Of a DNA stretch of 64,000 bases, positions 17,343 to 26,547 are shown piece after piece. The DNA is from Sphingobacterium sp. lm-10. GTDB lineage: Bacteria; Bacteroidota; Bacteroidia; Sphingobacteriales; Sphingobacteriaceae. Location of the stretch: assembly GCF_023554555.1 (NCBI RefSeq), contig NZ_JAMJWC010000001.1:1922001-1986000 (forward strand), written 5' to 3'. A program made the position numbers and the translations under genes. The notes beneath the pieces were generated by a model, which was not told the DNA's origin, made no database searches, and saw nothing but the letters and a program-made list of their open reading frames with translations. Within the stretch, counting starts at the first letter, position 1. Every line of letters begins with the position of its first letter.

Positions 17343-19614
17343 TCACCTTTTAATAGCTACCGCGTCACTGCTTCTGGTAGTGGGCTGTAACGCCACTAAG
17401 CATATTGCCGACGGAGAACACCTTTTTGAAGAGGCTACGGTCAATATTCAAAATGACACCCTAGATAAAGATCGGAAAGAATTATTTGAAAGTCGCCTGC
17501 AAAGTTTTGTACGCCCAGAGCCCACCTCTAAATTAAAGGTAGCGCTTTGGAATATGGGTGGTGGACCGGATACGACGGTCGGATTTATCAAACGTTTCAT
17601 CAAGCGCCAGGGTAAAGCCCCGGTACTGTTGAGTGAGGTGAATTACGAATACAATGAGAATCTGTTGCGAAATCGCTTGGAGAACCTCGGTTTTTTTCAG
17701 GCGCAAGTTACTTCCGACACATTGATTGATGGTAAGAAAGCCACAGTGCAATTCGATGCATTTCCTGGCCCGGGCTACAAAATCAGAGAAGTTTCCTATG
17801 AGGTAGATTCTACAAAACAATGGGGCCAGGATATGGCTAGCACCAAGGACGCTACGCTACTGCGCCGCGGTAATAACTACAACCTAGATGTGGTGATTAA
17901 CGAGCGGGAACGCATCGATGTAGCCATGAAAAACAAAGGCTACTACTATTTCAATGCAGACAATATGTTGCTGGATGTGGATAGCACTGTAGGGCAGCAT
18001 CAGGTAGACATGTTTATGACCGTAAAGCCGGAGACGGCAGAACGCGCGAAACAGCCTCAGCGTATCGGAAAAATTGTGGTATTCCCAGATTACCGACAGA
18101 CGGCAGATGGCTATACCCGCGAGATTCCTCCCGGTACGGAAGCCTATCAGGGCGAATATTACATCTATGACCCGGAAAACAAATTTAGGAACAAGGTTTT
18201 GGCAAACCACTTGTTCTTCCATCGTGGCAAGACATATAACCGCGAGGATCACAACATGACCATCAACCACCTGGTCAATATGAATACTTTCCAATTTGTA
18301 AAGAATGACTTTGTAGATAGTCCGGATTCGGCCAACACGATGGATGTCTATTATTACCTGACGCCTATGAAGCCAAGGGCGTTGCGTACTGAGCTCATCG
18401 GTAAGACGGCAACGGTGTACAATGGTATCGAAGGAAGTGTAAACTGGAGTTTAAAAAACGCTTTTAAAGGCTTCGAGACACTAACTTTAACCACTTTTGC
18501 TGGCTTTGAAACGCAGGTAGGTGGTGCAGCTTTGAACTCTAATTTTATTCGCTATGGTGCCGAAGCGGCTATCAGCTGGCCACGCTTGCTCTCTCCTTAT
18601 AAATGGGCACCCTCCCGGAGGTATATTCCACGTACCTTTGCTAGTTTACGCTACGAGTTTTTGGATCGTCGCGCGTTTTATAGCTTAAACTCCCTGACTT
18701 TTAACTTCGGTTATTCCTGGAAGGAAAATGAGCGTAAAGTTCATGACTTGACGGTAGCGGAGATTATCTACGCCCAACCCCGAAATGTGACGGAACAATA
18801 CCGGAATCAAGCCGTAACATTTCCTTCCTTGCTACATATCATAGAGCCCCAGTTCTCCTTTGGTCCTAACTATGTGTATACCTTCCAAAACAGCATGGAG
18901 GATCGTACCCACACGTATTTTGTGCGAAGTGCATTAAACACTTCAGGCAATGTGCTTGGATTGATACAAGGTGCGAATGCGTCAGCTGATAATCCAGATT
19001 ATTTATTTGGTACACGTTATGCGCAGTTTCTTCGTGGTGAAGCTGATTTCAGACATTATTGGAAAATAACGCCAAAATCCACTTTCGTGACACGCGCGAT
19101 GATCGGAGTGAGTCATTCTTATGGAAACTCTATCCAATTGCCTTACCTTAAACAATTTTTCTCAGGCGGCCCGAATGGTATGCGCGCTTTCCGTGCACGC
19201 TCTGTCGGACCAGGATTGGTCAATGCAGCAGACTATGTACCTGATGATTTTTTTGCCGATCAAACCGGTGATTTCAAATTGGAACTCAACGCCGAGTATC
19301 GCGCTCCAATTTCTGGAATCTTCAATTGGGCCGCTTTTGTGGACGCTGGTAATATTTGGTTACAACGCCGAGATGAAACCAGACCTGGTGCGGAGCTGAC
19401 CAATCGCTTCTACGAACAGCTAGCTGTTGGTGGTGGTTTGGGTTTACGGGTCGATATTGATTTTCTGGTCATTCGTACGGATTTGGCTATTCCATTTCGC
19501 CAGCCATACGTACAGTCGAATAGCGGTTGGGTGTTTAACCAGATCGATTTTGGTGATCGCGAATGGAGACGTCGCAACCTTGTATTTAATCTGGCTATCG
19601 GATATCCATTCTAA
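17332..19614 (+). CDS. tamL: TamL-type Omp85 outer membrane lipoprotein (BamA/TamA family)
   Basis: From the ATG at 17332 the protein has 760 residues; an earlier ATG at 17308 would put eight charged residues before the signal, and the purine-rich AAAGGGAG just upstream of 17332 supports the later start. It has a lipoprotein signal with lipobox VVGC, POTRA-like repeats in the N-terminal half, and a C-terminal Omp85 barrel with the diagnostic SGGPNGMRAFRA loop near residue 610 and a terminal Phe. Lipid-anchored TamA homologues of this kind are known as TamL in Bacteroidota. The tamB stop overlaps its start by 11 bp, so translation is probably coupled. Confidence 0.9.
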   Translation: MKNNHLLIATASLLLVVGCNATKHIADGEHLFEEATVNIQNDTLDKDRKELFESRLQSFVRPEPTSKLKVALWNMGGGPDTTVGFIKRFIKRQGKAPVLLSEVNYEYNENLLRNRLENLGFFQAQVTSDTLIDGKKATVQFDAFPGPGYKIREVSYEVDSTKQWGQDMASTKDATLLRRGNNYNLDVVINERERIDVAMKNKGYYYFNADNMLLDVDSTVGQHQVDMFMTVKPETAERAKQPQRIGKIVVFPDYRQTADGYTREIPPGTEAYQGEYYIYDPENKFRNKVLANHLFFHRGKTYNREDHNMTINHLVNMNTFQFVKNDFVDSPDSANTMDVYYYLTPMKPRALRTELIGKTATVYNGIEGSVNWSLKNAFKGFETLTLTTFAGFETQVGGAALNSNFIRYGAEAAISWPRLLSPYKWAPSRRYIPRTFASLRYEFLDRRAFYSLNSLTFNFGYSWKENERKVHDLTVAEIIYAQPRNVTEQYRNQAVTFPSLLHIIEPQFSFGPNYVYTFQNSMEDRTHTYFVRSALNTSGNVLGLIQGANASADNPDYLFGTRYAQFLRGEADFRHYWKITPKSTFVTRAMIGVSHSYGNSIQLPYLKQFFSGGPNGMRAFRARSVGPGLVNAADYVPDDFFADQTGDFKLELNAEYRAPISGIFNWAAFVDAGNIWLQRRDETRPGAELTNRFYEQLAVGGGLGLRVDIDFLVIRTDLAIPFRQPYVQSNSGWVFNQIDFGDREWRRRNLVFNLAIGYPF

Positions 19615-19675
19615 GAATATCGGGAAGTCTGGTGTATTTTATGTATCTTTAAGTGAATCACTAATCCACTAAGTC

Positions 19676-20614
19676 ATGAAAGTAACTGTAGTTGGTGCAG
19701 GCGCTGTTGGCGCAACGACTGCCGATAACATTATCCGAAGAAATATTGCCGAAGAGCTTGTTTTGTTAGATATTAAAGAGGGTTTTGCCGAAGGCAAGGC
19801 ACAGGATATGTCACAAACGGCAGCCCTACTTGGCTTCGAATCTAAAATCAAAGGCGTCACTAACGATTACCTCGCTACGGCTGGTTCTACCGTAGCCGTA
19901 ATTACTTCTGGCATCCCTCGCAAGCCGGGCATGACTCGGGAGGAATTGATCGGTACCAATGCCAATATCGTTAAGACAGTAGTAGAGAATCTGGTAAAAC
20001 ATTCTCCAGATATCATCATTCTGATCGTTTCCAACCCAATGGATACCATGACTTATCTCGCGCTTAAATCCAGCGGACTTCCGAAAAATAGAATTATTGG
20101 GATGGGAGGTGCATTGGATTCAGCCCGGTTTAGATACCAAATCAGTGAAAAATTAAATGCTGCTGCTACAGATCTTAATGCCATTGTGATCGGTGGACAT
20201 GGCGATGCCACCATGATTCCATTAATCAAACACGCTACCTGGAATAGCGTGAAGGTGTCTGATTTCCTATCCGAAGAGGAAGAAGCAGATATCGTACAAA
20301 AAACAATGGTCGGAGGCGCTACGCTTACGAGTTTAATTGGCACATCTGCTTGGTATGCTCCTGGCGCAGCTGCGGCTGCTATGGTAGAGAGTATAGTGCG
20401 CAATCAAGGCAAGTTGTTTACCGCGTCCGTATATTTGGACGGCGAATTTGGACAGCAAGATATTACGCTTGGTGTACCCGTAATCATCAATAACAAAGGA
20501 TGGGATCGTATTATTCCACTCGACTTGGCTCCCGAAGAAGAAGAACTATTTACAAAAAGTGCTGATGCGGTACGCGCAATGAATAAAGTATTGGTAGATG
20601 AGGGCATTATTTAA
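19676..20614 (+). CDS. mdh: Malate dehydrogenase
   Basis: The 312-residue cytosolic enzyme oxidises malate to oxaloacetate with NAD in the TCA cycle. It has the LDH-like Rossmann loop VVGAGAVGAT (5-14), substrate arginines in SGIPRKPGMTRE (Arg82, Arg88) and near 151, and the active-site pair Asp148/His175 (GGHGD). Arg82 in place of a Gln is what separates malate from lactate dehydrogenases. It begins 61 bp after tamL; TATCTTTA at 19644-19651 is a near-consensus -7 box, so it may have its own promoter. Confidence 0.95.
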   Translation: MKVTVVGAGAVGATTADNIIRRNIAEELVLLDIKEGFAEGKAQDMSQTAALLGFESKIKGVTNDYLATAGSTVAVITSGIPRKPGMTREELIGTNANIVKTVVENLVKHSPDIIILIVSNPMDTMTYLALKSSGLPKNRIIGMGGALDSARFRYQISEKLNAAATDLNAIVIGGHGDATMIPLIKHATWNSVKVSDFLSEEEEADIVQKTMVGGATLTSLIGTSAWYAPGAAAAAMVESIVRNQGKLFTASVYLDGEFGQQDITLGVPVIINNKGWDRIIPLDLAPEEEELFTKSADAVRAMNKVLVDEGII

Positions 20615-20688
20615 GTTTTCTTAGCCCGTCCCTACTTTCATACAAATACGCATGGCTATCATTTATAGATTGGCTTAACTCCCATTAG

Positions 20689-21192
20689 ATGACTAAGATT
20701 CCCTTGGAAATTATCCGGCTTCAGCCAGATGGTTTTCATATACTTGTGGAGATTAAATTACTCCAGAAAACGTTCAAAATGGTCGTCGACACCGGTGCAT
20801 CGAAGACGGTGTTAGATAAAGAAACACTTTTAGCATCAGGCATAGATGCCGCTGCATTACAAGGCACCAATGTACTCTCCACCGGGTTGGGCACTAATAA
20901 CATGCAAAGTTTTTTTGTACACATCCCGGAAGCGAATATTAGCGATTGGTACATTAAGAATTTTGACTTTGCTGTCTTAGATCTTAGCAGTATCAACGCA
21001 GCATATAGACAAATGAGACTACAGCCAGTGGTAGGTGTTCTTGGTGGCGATATCTTACATACTTACGGTGCGGTCATCGATTATCGGAAAGCCACCCTGC
21101 AATTGAACAATCGCAAAAGAGTTATTTCAATCCCTAAAAAAGATAAAAAAACTAAAGTAGCAATCCGACCCTCAGCAGCACAAAGTGAGTAG
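20689..21192 (+). CDS. Retropepsin-like aspartic protease (clan AA)
   Basis: The 167-residue protein has a single aspartic-protease half: the catalytic motif VVDTGASKTVLD (Asp34-Thr-Gly-Ala) and the later flap/hydrophobic motif VVGVLGGDILHTYGAVIDY. No second DTG is present, so it would have to dimerise like retroviral proteases. No signal peptide or membrane segment is seen, so it should act in the cytoplasm. The C-terminus is basic (KKDKKTK). It follows mdh by 74 bp and converges with the MFS gene. Its substrates are unknown; proteases of this type occur widely in Bacteroidota but few are studied. Confidence 0.82.
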   Translation: MTKIPLEIIRLQPDGFHILVEIKLLQKTFKMVVDTGASKTVLDKETLLASGIDAAALQGTNVLSTGLGTNNMQSFFVHIPEANISDWYIKNFDFAVLDLSSINAAYRQMRLQPVVGVLGGDILHTYGAVIDYRKATLQLNNRKRVISIPKKDKKTKVAIRPSAAQSE

Positions 21193-21248
21193 AGGCTAGC
21201 GTATTTAGAATGTATTGGCAGCAACTTCTTCTAGCACGCGAGAAAGAG

Positions 21249-22487
21249 TTATTCCGGAGACTGCCAATGCCGCTTGAATAACCGTCGCTTGATATGCAAA
21301 CGTAAATAAAGATAAAATCCGAGCGATATCAAAACTCCACAGGTTCCCATAATATATAACGTATTTTTCAAACCCGCTGCCTGCGCCACGCTGCCAATCA
21401 GTAAACTTCCTATGGGGAATATCCCCTGAAAAGCCATGATATAATACGACATCACACGAGCTCGATAGGCTGGTATTGCATGTGTCTGTATATAAGTATT
21501 AATAGACGAGTTTTGCATCATCATACCAAAAGCAACACATGCGGTAAACAACAATGCTGAGGGCAAATAGTGCGCATAGGCAAGAAAGAGCAAAGCAATC
21601 CCCATAATTCCGGCCGAAAACATGACTCTGTAGCGAAGATTCTGCCCCGACTTAAGTCGCGCCATATTTACAGCACCGATCATTGCGCCTAAGCCAGCCA
21701 TACTTTCGAACCAAGAGAACGTCGCTTCATCACCATTAAAGAGCTCACGCGCTACCGCAGGCAACAGCGAGGTATAAGGAATCACCAGAAGACTAGAACA
21801 TGTTAGTACAATAACGAGAGAAGCAATGTGCGGCGAACGTCTAAGGTAGTCAAATCCCTCCACCAGGCCTTCCCAGGTCGTTTCTTTTTTGTAAGTGAAA
21901 GTCTGTTCCGTAACACGCATAAGCATCAAACAAATAATCACCGGAATAAAACTCAGGAAGTTTACGCCGAAGCAAAATAATTCACCATATGTGCTCAATA
22001 AAATCCCCCCTATTGCTGGACCAACCATTCGGGCAGCATTAAAAATAGAGGAATTTAAGGCAATGGCATTCGGCAAATCCTTTTTATCGTCGACCAGTGA
22101 GACCATGAGAGACTGTCTCCCTAAGACATCGAACGCATTAATAACGCCCTGCATGAATCCCAAAATTGATAACAACAATACAGATTCCAAACCAAGGTAA
22201 ACTAAAAGCGTGAGTAATCCTGCCTGCAACATCAACCCAAACTGCGTTTTTCTGACCAAATCATATTTCTTCCTTTTATCGATGAAAGAACCAATGAATG
22301 GAGACAAAAACAGTGATGGAGAGAGAGAAATAAAGGATACGAATCCCAACCAGAAGACGGAGTTGGTCAGCGAATACACCATCCAACTAATTGCTACACG
22401 TTGCATCCATGTGCCCATTAGAGAAATAGCTTGTCCAATGACATGAAGCCTGAAATTGGGGTATTGCAACGATCTAAAAATATTCAT
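21249..22487 (-). CDS. MFS transporter (MFS_3/EntS-like)
   Basis: The 412-residue inner-membrane protein shows about 12 hydrophobic segments and starts [13 protein letters not shown], followed by [17 protein letters not shown], which is characteristic of the MFS_3 group (enterobactin exporter EntS and relatives). It probably exports a small molecule by proton antiport. It is a single gene, convergent with the retropepsin and divergent from the transaldolase gene. Substrate unknown. Confidence 0.85.
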   Translation of the reverse strand: MNIFRSLQYPNFRLHVIGQAISLMGTWMQRVAISWMVYSLTNSVFWLGFVSFISLSPSLFLSPFIGSFIDKRKKYDLVRKTQFGLMLQAGLLTLLVYLGLESVLLLSILGFMQGVINAFDVLGRQSLMVSLVDDKKDLPNAIALNSSIFNAARMVGPAIGGILLSTYGELFCFGVNFLSFIPVIICLMLMRVTEQTFTYKKETTWEGLVEGFDYLRRSPHIASLVIVLTCSSLLVIPYTSLLPAVARELFNGDEATFSWFESMAGLGAMIGAVNMARLKSGQNLRYRVMFSAGIMGIALLFLAYAHYLPSALLFTACVAFGMMMQNSSINTYIQTHAIPAYRARVMSYYIMAFQGIFPIGSLLIGSVAQAAGLKNTLYIMGTCGVLISLGFYLYLRLHIKRRLFKRHWQSPE

Positions 22488-22545
22488 CTATCAAGATATG
22501 GTTCGAATTTAAGAATTACCTTTTACTGTTTGTCTTTTTTATGGT

Positions 22546-22553
22546 TAACTTTG
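22546..22553 (+). promoter_or_regulatory. -7 box of the transaldolase gene
   Basis: TAACTTTG matches TAnnTTTG and lies 63 bp upstream of the ATG at 22617. It also shows that the longer frame from 22431 is not the gene start. Confidence 0.55.
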
Positions 22554-22616
22554 GAACAACTAACCCGTTTGTTAGTTTTCCAATATCATAATACACTAAA
22601 AATCAAGACATCGAAT

Positions 22617-23276
22617 ATGAAGTTTTTTATCGACACGGCAAACCTGGAGCAAATTAAGGAAGCGCAGGATTTGGGCGTATTGGATGGTGTAACCACCAAC
22701 CCGAGCCTTATGGCTAAAGAAGGTATTTCTGGACAGGAAAACATCTTGAATCACTACAAAGCAATCTGCGATATTGTGGATGGCGACGTTAGTGCAGAAG
22801 TGATCGCTACTACCTATGATGAGATGATCACAGAAGGGGAAGCACTAGCCGCACTAAATGCTAAAATAGTGGTAAAAGTACCTATGATCAAAGACGGTAT
22901 TAAGGCCATTAAATACTTCTCAAACAAAGGCATCAAAACCAATTGCACCTTGGTATTTTCTGCTGGTCAAGCATTGCTTGCGGCAAAGGCTGGAGCGACT
23001 TATGTATCTCCATTTATCGGCCGCCTAGACGACATCTCTGTAGATGGTTTGGCGCTCATTGAGGAGATCCGTTTGATCTATGACAACTATGCTTTCGAGA
23101 CGCAAATTCTAGCGGCATCTGTACGCCACAGCGCACATATTTTGGGCTGTGCTAAACTAGGTGCAGACGTGATGACCGGACCACTTTCGGCGATGCTTTC
23201 TTTATTGAAACATCCCTTAACTGATAGCGGACTTGCTCAATTTTTGGCAGACTATAGTAAGGCTGCTGGTAAATAA
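22617..23276 (+). CDS. fsa: Fructose-6-phosphate aldolase / small transaldolase
   Basis: The 219-residue protein is the short transaldolase/FSA type of the pentose phosphate pathway. Visible motifs are [27 protein letters not shown], the Schiff-base lysine segment [23 protein letters not shown] and [10 protein letters not shown]. The frame could extend 62 codons upstream to 22431, but that would overlap the divergent MFS gene and cross a promoter box, and the family starts exactly at the ATG at 22617. Whether it acts as transaldolase or aldolase is not decidable by eye. A terminator follows. Confidence 0.92.
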   Translation: MKFFIDTANLEQIKEAQDLGVLDGVTTNPSLMAKEGISGQENILNHYKAICDIVDGDVSAEVIATTYDEMITEGEALAALNAKIVVKVPMIKDGIKAIKYFSNKGIKTNCTLVFSAGQALLAAKAGATYVSPFIGRLDDISVDGLALIEEIRLIYDNYAFETQILAASVRHSAHILGCAKLGADVMTGPLSAMLSLLKHPLTDSGLAQFLADYSKAAGK

Positions 23277-23301
23277 TATTTGCCCTATATTAGGGCGCTG
23301 T

Positions 23302-23339
23302 AAAACCGTTGTCATAACCCATGGCAACGGTTTTTTTTT
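23302..23339 (+). terminator. Terminator of the transaldolase gene
   Basis: AAACCGTTG (23303-23311) and CAACGGTTT (23325-23333) form a 9-bp stem followed by nine T. It begins 26 bp beyond the stop. Confidence 0.9.
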
Positions 23340-23367
23340 GCACTTATAATACGTACTTTTATACCGT

Positions 23368-23823
23368 ATGAAAGACGAGCAGACAGGCCTTACAGGCGCA
23401 ACAGATATAGCGGGTTTCAAAACCTTACTTCGGGAAAACAAACTGAAAGTAACCCAACCAAGGTTACGTGTTTTGGAGATCATTTCTGCAAAACAAAGGG
23501 CAATATCACAACCTGAATTGGAAAAATTACTCGGGAAAGAAACTGACAGAGTGACGCTATATCGGATTCTAGCTAGCTTCGAGGAGAAAGGAATATTACA
23601 TAAGATTTTCGACTTACACGGTACCGCTACCTATGCTACTTGCTCACACCATTGCACAGAACACAAACACGAAGACCAGCATATACACTTCATATGTTCG
23701 TCTTGCAACAGCGTAATTTGCCTAGAAGAAATTTCGATTCCTAATATCAAAGTTCCCAAGAATTTTGCTTTGCAATCTGTCGCAGTGAATGCTGTTGGAC
23801 TTTGTGATAAATGCCAGCAATAA
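23368..23823 (+). CDS. Fur family transcriptional regulator
   Basis: The 151-residue protein has the Fur winged helix (LRENKLKVTQPRLRVLEII... DRVTLYRILASFEEKGIL) and a C-terminal dimerisation domain with metal-site residues: a His-rich stretch HHCTEHKHEDQHIHFIC, and the paired cysteines CSSC and CDKC of a structural zinc site. Which metal or signal it senses (iron, zinc or peroxide) is not clear; the Cys-pair and short His cluster fit a Zur- or PerR-like protein as well as Fur. It stands alone between two terminators. Confidence 0.88.
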   Translation: MKDEQTGLTGATDIAGFKTLLRENKLKVTQPRLRVLEIISAKQRAISQPELEKLLGKETDRVTLYRILASFEEKGILHKIFDLHGTATYATCSHHCTEHKHEDQHIHFICSSCNSVICLEEISIPNIKVPKNFALQSVAVNAVGLCDKCQQ

Positions 23824-24246
23824 ACTAATCCACATTCAAAACCACACCATTGAGATTCATCAAAAACAGTCAAGTAAAAATTTTAGCAAAATAAAATTAA
23901 AACATTGAATTTTAAATATTTAAATAATTTATTATAATATATTTATTTACATAAAAAAATTTAGCAAAGCCATCATATACTGATGGCTTTTTCATTTAGT
24001 TGCCACAATCAGTAAGAACTCATATTATAAACACATAAAATTTAGCAAAAAAATATATAAATACCTAAAAATGAAATACATAATTAAGCTAAAATAATAA
24101 TTTTATTTACATAACAAATCGCCCTCTCCATCCCCTACCCTTACACCTTGTATATGCCAAAAAAAAAGGTTACCTTAGAGTATATACGGGCGATATACAT
24201 CAGCTATTTGCGAGATCAGGTCGTTCTAATAATTTGACACAAAACA
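23824..24246. other. AT-rich intergenic region with short repeats
   Basis: This gap before rnr is strongly AT-rich and contains no ORF. TTTAGCAAA occurs three times in direct orientation (23882, 23960, 24041), about 80 bp apart, and TTTATTTACATAA occurs near 23941 and 24102. A hairpin at 23966-23992 is listed separately. The rnr promoter must lie in the last part, though no clean TAnnTTTG box was found. Confidence 0.5.
23966..23992 (+). terminator. Hairpin terminator between fur-like gene and rnr
   Basis: AAAGCCATCA and TGATGGCTTT form a perfect 10-bp stem around a 5-nt loop, followed by TT. It is 142 bp beyond the regulator stop, so a transcript with a long 3' UTR would end here. Confidence 0.7.
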
Positions 24247-26376
24247 ATGAAAAATAAAACAGACAAAATCTACAAAGACGTTTTTACAAAACTGATCGTG
24301 GAGATTTTTGAAAAAGGAAATAACAAGCCACTTAACTATAAACAAGTAGGCGCAAAGCTAAGCTTGGAAGATGATGAGGCAAAAGAGGCGATACGAGACA
24401 TCTTGTCAGACAAATCTAAAAATGGATTATTTGTTCAACATGACCGAGGCAAGTTCAAACTTAAATCAGAGCAGGCGTACATCACTGGAAAAGTAGACAT
24501 GACTGCCGACGGATCGGCGTTCATCGTTCCAGAAGATTCACAAGATGGAGACATCTTTGTAGCCCCGAGAAAACTACGCCAAGCCCTACATGGAGACATC
24601 GTAAAAGTACACGTTTTCGAACGCAAGGGAGGCCGCAAAAAAGAAGGAGAAGTAGTAGAGATTTTGCAGCGTGCCAAGACCGATTTTACAGGTACTATTG
24701 ACGTTTCTGGAAGTTATGCTTTCTTCATGGCTGACGACCGAAAGATGCATCATGATATCTTTATTCCGCTGGATAATCTGAACGGTGCAAAGAATGGAGA
24801 AAAGGTATTGGTCTCGATTTTGGAATGGCCAAAAAGCGCCAAGAATCCTATCGGAATTGTGAAGAACGTATTGGGCAAAAAAGGTGAAAACAATACTGAG
24901 ATGAATGCCATCTTGGCCGACTATGGTTTCCCATTAAGTTTCCCCAATGATGTGGAAGAAGAGTCCAAGAATATCTCCACAGAAATCAGTTCTGAAGAGA
25001 TCGCAAAACGACGTGATTTCAGATCAAAAATTACCTTCACTATTGACCCTGTTGACGCAAAAGATTTTGACGATGCTATCTCCTTCGAACGACTGGAAAA
25101 TGGCAACTATGAAATCGGTGTTCACATCGCGGATGTATCCCATTACGTGATCCCAGATTCTCCGTTAGATAAAGAAGCTTTTGACCGCGGCACTTCGGTA
25201 TATCTGGTAGATCGTGTGATCCCGATGTTGCCCGAGCGCTTATCCAACAACCTCTGCTCACTTCGTCCAAAGGAAGACAAACTTTGTTTCTCGGCTGTAT
25301 TTGAATTGAACGACCAAGCGCAGATTCAAAACGAATGGTTTGGTCGCACCGTGATCCATTCCGACCGTCGCTTCTCCTACGAAGAAGCTCAGGAAGTGAT
25401 TGAAAATAAAGCCGGAGATTTCTCAGAAGAAATTCTTAAGCTGAATGAACTGGCATACATCCTGCGCGAACGCAAATTCAAAAGCGGCGCCATCAGCTTC
25501 GAGTCCGAAGAAGTGAAATTTCACCTCGACGAAAACGGCAAACCTACCGGTGTGTATACCAAAGTCCGTAAAGATGCGCATAAGCTAATTGAAGATTTCA
25601 TGCTATTAGCCAACAGACGCGTGGCTGAATTCATCGGAAAGCGTGGTAAAGGAAAGAATAAGCCGACCTTTGTGTATCGTTTTCACGACGTACCAAAACC
25701 CGATGCTCTGGCCTCCTTCTCGCAATTCGCTTCGCGATTTGGACATAAAATGAACACAAAGACAGACAAAGAGACCGCCAAATCGCTGAATGCACTGATG
25801 ACAAAAATTGAAGGGCAAAAAGAGCAAAACATACTGACCTCGCTAGCGGTACGCTCGATGGCTAAGGCGATCTACACCACCAAACATACTTCGCATTATG
25901 GATTAGCCTTTGATTACTACACACACTTCACCTCCCCTATTCGTCGCTACCCGGATGTGATGGTTCATCGTCTGTTGCAATTCTATCTAGATGGTGGCGA
26001 ACAAGTAAATCCAGAACATTACGAAAAGCTATGTGAGCACAGCTCTCAGATGGAAAAGAAAGCCGCAGAAGCAGAGCGTGCATCTATTAAGTATAAGCAA
26101 GCAGAATTCCTGCAAGATCAGATTGGAAGAGAATATACGGGTTTGATCTCTGGCGTAACAGAATGGGGCATGTATGTAGAGATTGAGGAGAATAAATGTG
26201 AAGGTATGGTGAGGCTACGCGACATCAATGACGACTTCTATACTTTGGATGAAAAGAATTATGCCATTATAGGCCAGCGCAAGAAAAAGGTATATCAACT
26301 GGGCGATGAAGTGCAGATCAAGGTAAAGAAAGTAGATTTAGAAAAACGGCAAATCGACTTTACACTGATCACCTAA
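24247..26376 (+). CDS. rnr: Ribonuclease R
   Basis: The 709-residue 3'-5' exoribonuclease degrades structured RNA. An N-terminal winged-helix-like region is followed by cold-shock/OB domains (about 75-210), the RNB catalytic domain with the metal-binding DPVDAKDFDD (267-276) and YTHFTSPIRRYPDVMVHR, and a C-terminal S1 domain (about 625-705, GLISGVTEWGMYVEI). Length is normal for the family in this phylum. It is a single-gene unit with a strong hairpin downstream. Confidence 0.95.
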   Translation: MKNKTDKIYKDVFTKLIVEIFEKGNNKPLNYKQVGAKLSLEDDEAKEAIRDILSDKSKNGLFVQHDRGKFKLKSEQAYITGKVDMTADGSAFIVPEDSQDGDIFVAPRKLRQALHGDIVKVHVFERKGGRKKEGEVVEILQRAKTDFTGTIDVSGSYAFFMADDRKMHHDIFIPLDNLNGAKNGEKVLVSILEWPKSAKNPIGIVKNVLGKKGENNTEMNAILADYGFPLSFPNDVEEESKNISTEISSEEIAKRRDFRSKITFTIDPVDAKDFDDAISFERLENGNYEIGVHIADVSHYVIPDSPLDKEAFDRGTSVYLVDRVIPMLPERLSNNLCSLRPKEDKLCFSAVFELNDQAQIQNEWFGRTVIHSDRRFSYEEAQEVIENKAGDFSEEILKLNELAYILRERKFKSGAISFESEEVKFHLDENGKPTGVYTKVRKDAHKLIEDFMLLANRRVAEFIGKRGKGKNKPTFVYRFHDVPKPDALASFSQFASRFGHKMNTKTDKETAKSLNALMTKIEGQKEQNILTSLAVRSMAKAIYTTKHTSHYGLAFDYYTHFTSPIRRYPDVMVHRLLQFYLDGGEQVNPEHYEKLCEHSSQMEKKAAEAERASIKYKQAEFLQDQIGREYTGLISGVTEWGMYVEIEENKCEGMVRLRDINDDFYTLDEKNYAIIGQRKKKVYQLGDEVQIKVKKVDLEKRQIDFTLIT

Positions 26377-26442
26377 GCAATCAATATCAAGAAGCATGCA
26401 CGGATAATTTTATACAGTTACCGTTTGATAGGATAGAAAATA

Positions 26443-26475
26443 AGAGACGACCTCCTGGCGCAGGAGGTCGTCTCT
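26443..26475. terminator. 15-bp-stem hairpin between rnr and mprF
   Basis: AGAGACGACCTCCTG, the loop GCG and the exact complement form a 15-bp stem. A T-rich stretch follows on the minus strand, so it probably stops the mprF operon as well as rnr. Confidence 0.8.
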
Positions 26476-26547
26476 GTAAGGAGTAATCCGATCTGCGACA
26501 AATCTTTGAGATATAAATTCTTCTAATTTATTTTGACAGATCTCATC

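Noticed and set aside
22431-22616. N-terminal extension of the transaldolase frame
   Set aside because: It overlaps the divergent MFS gene and crosses a promoter box, and the protein family begins at the ATG at 22617.
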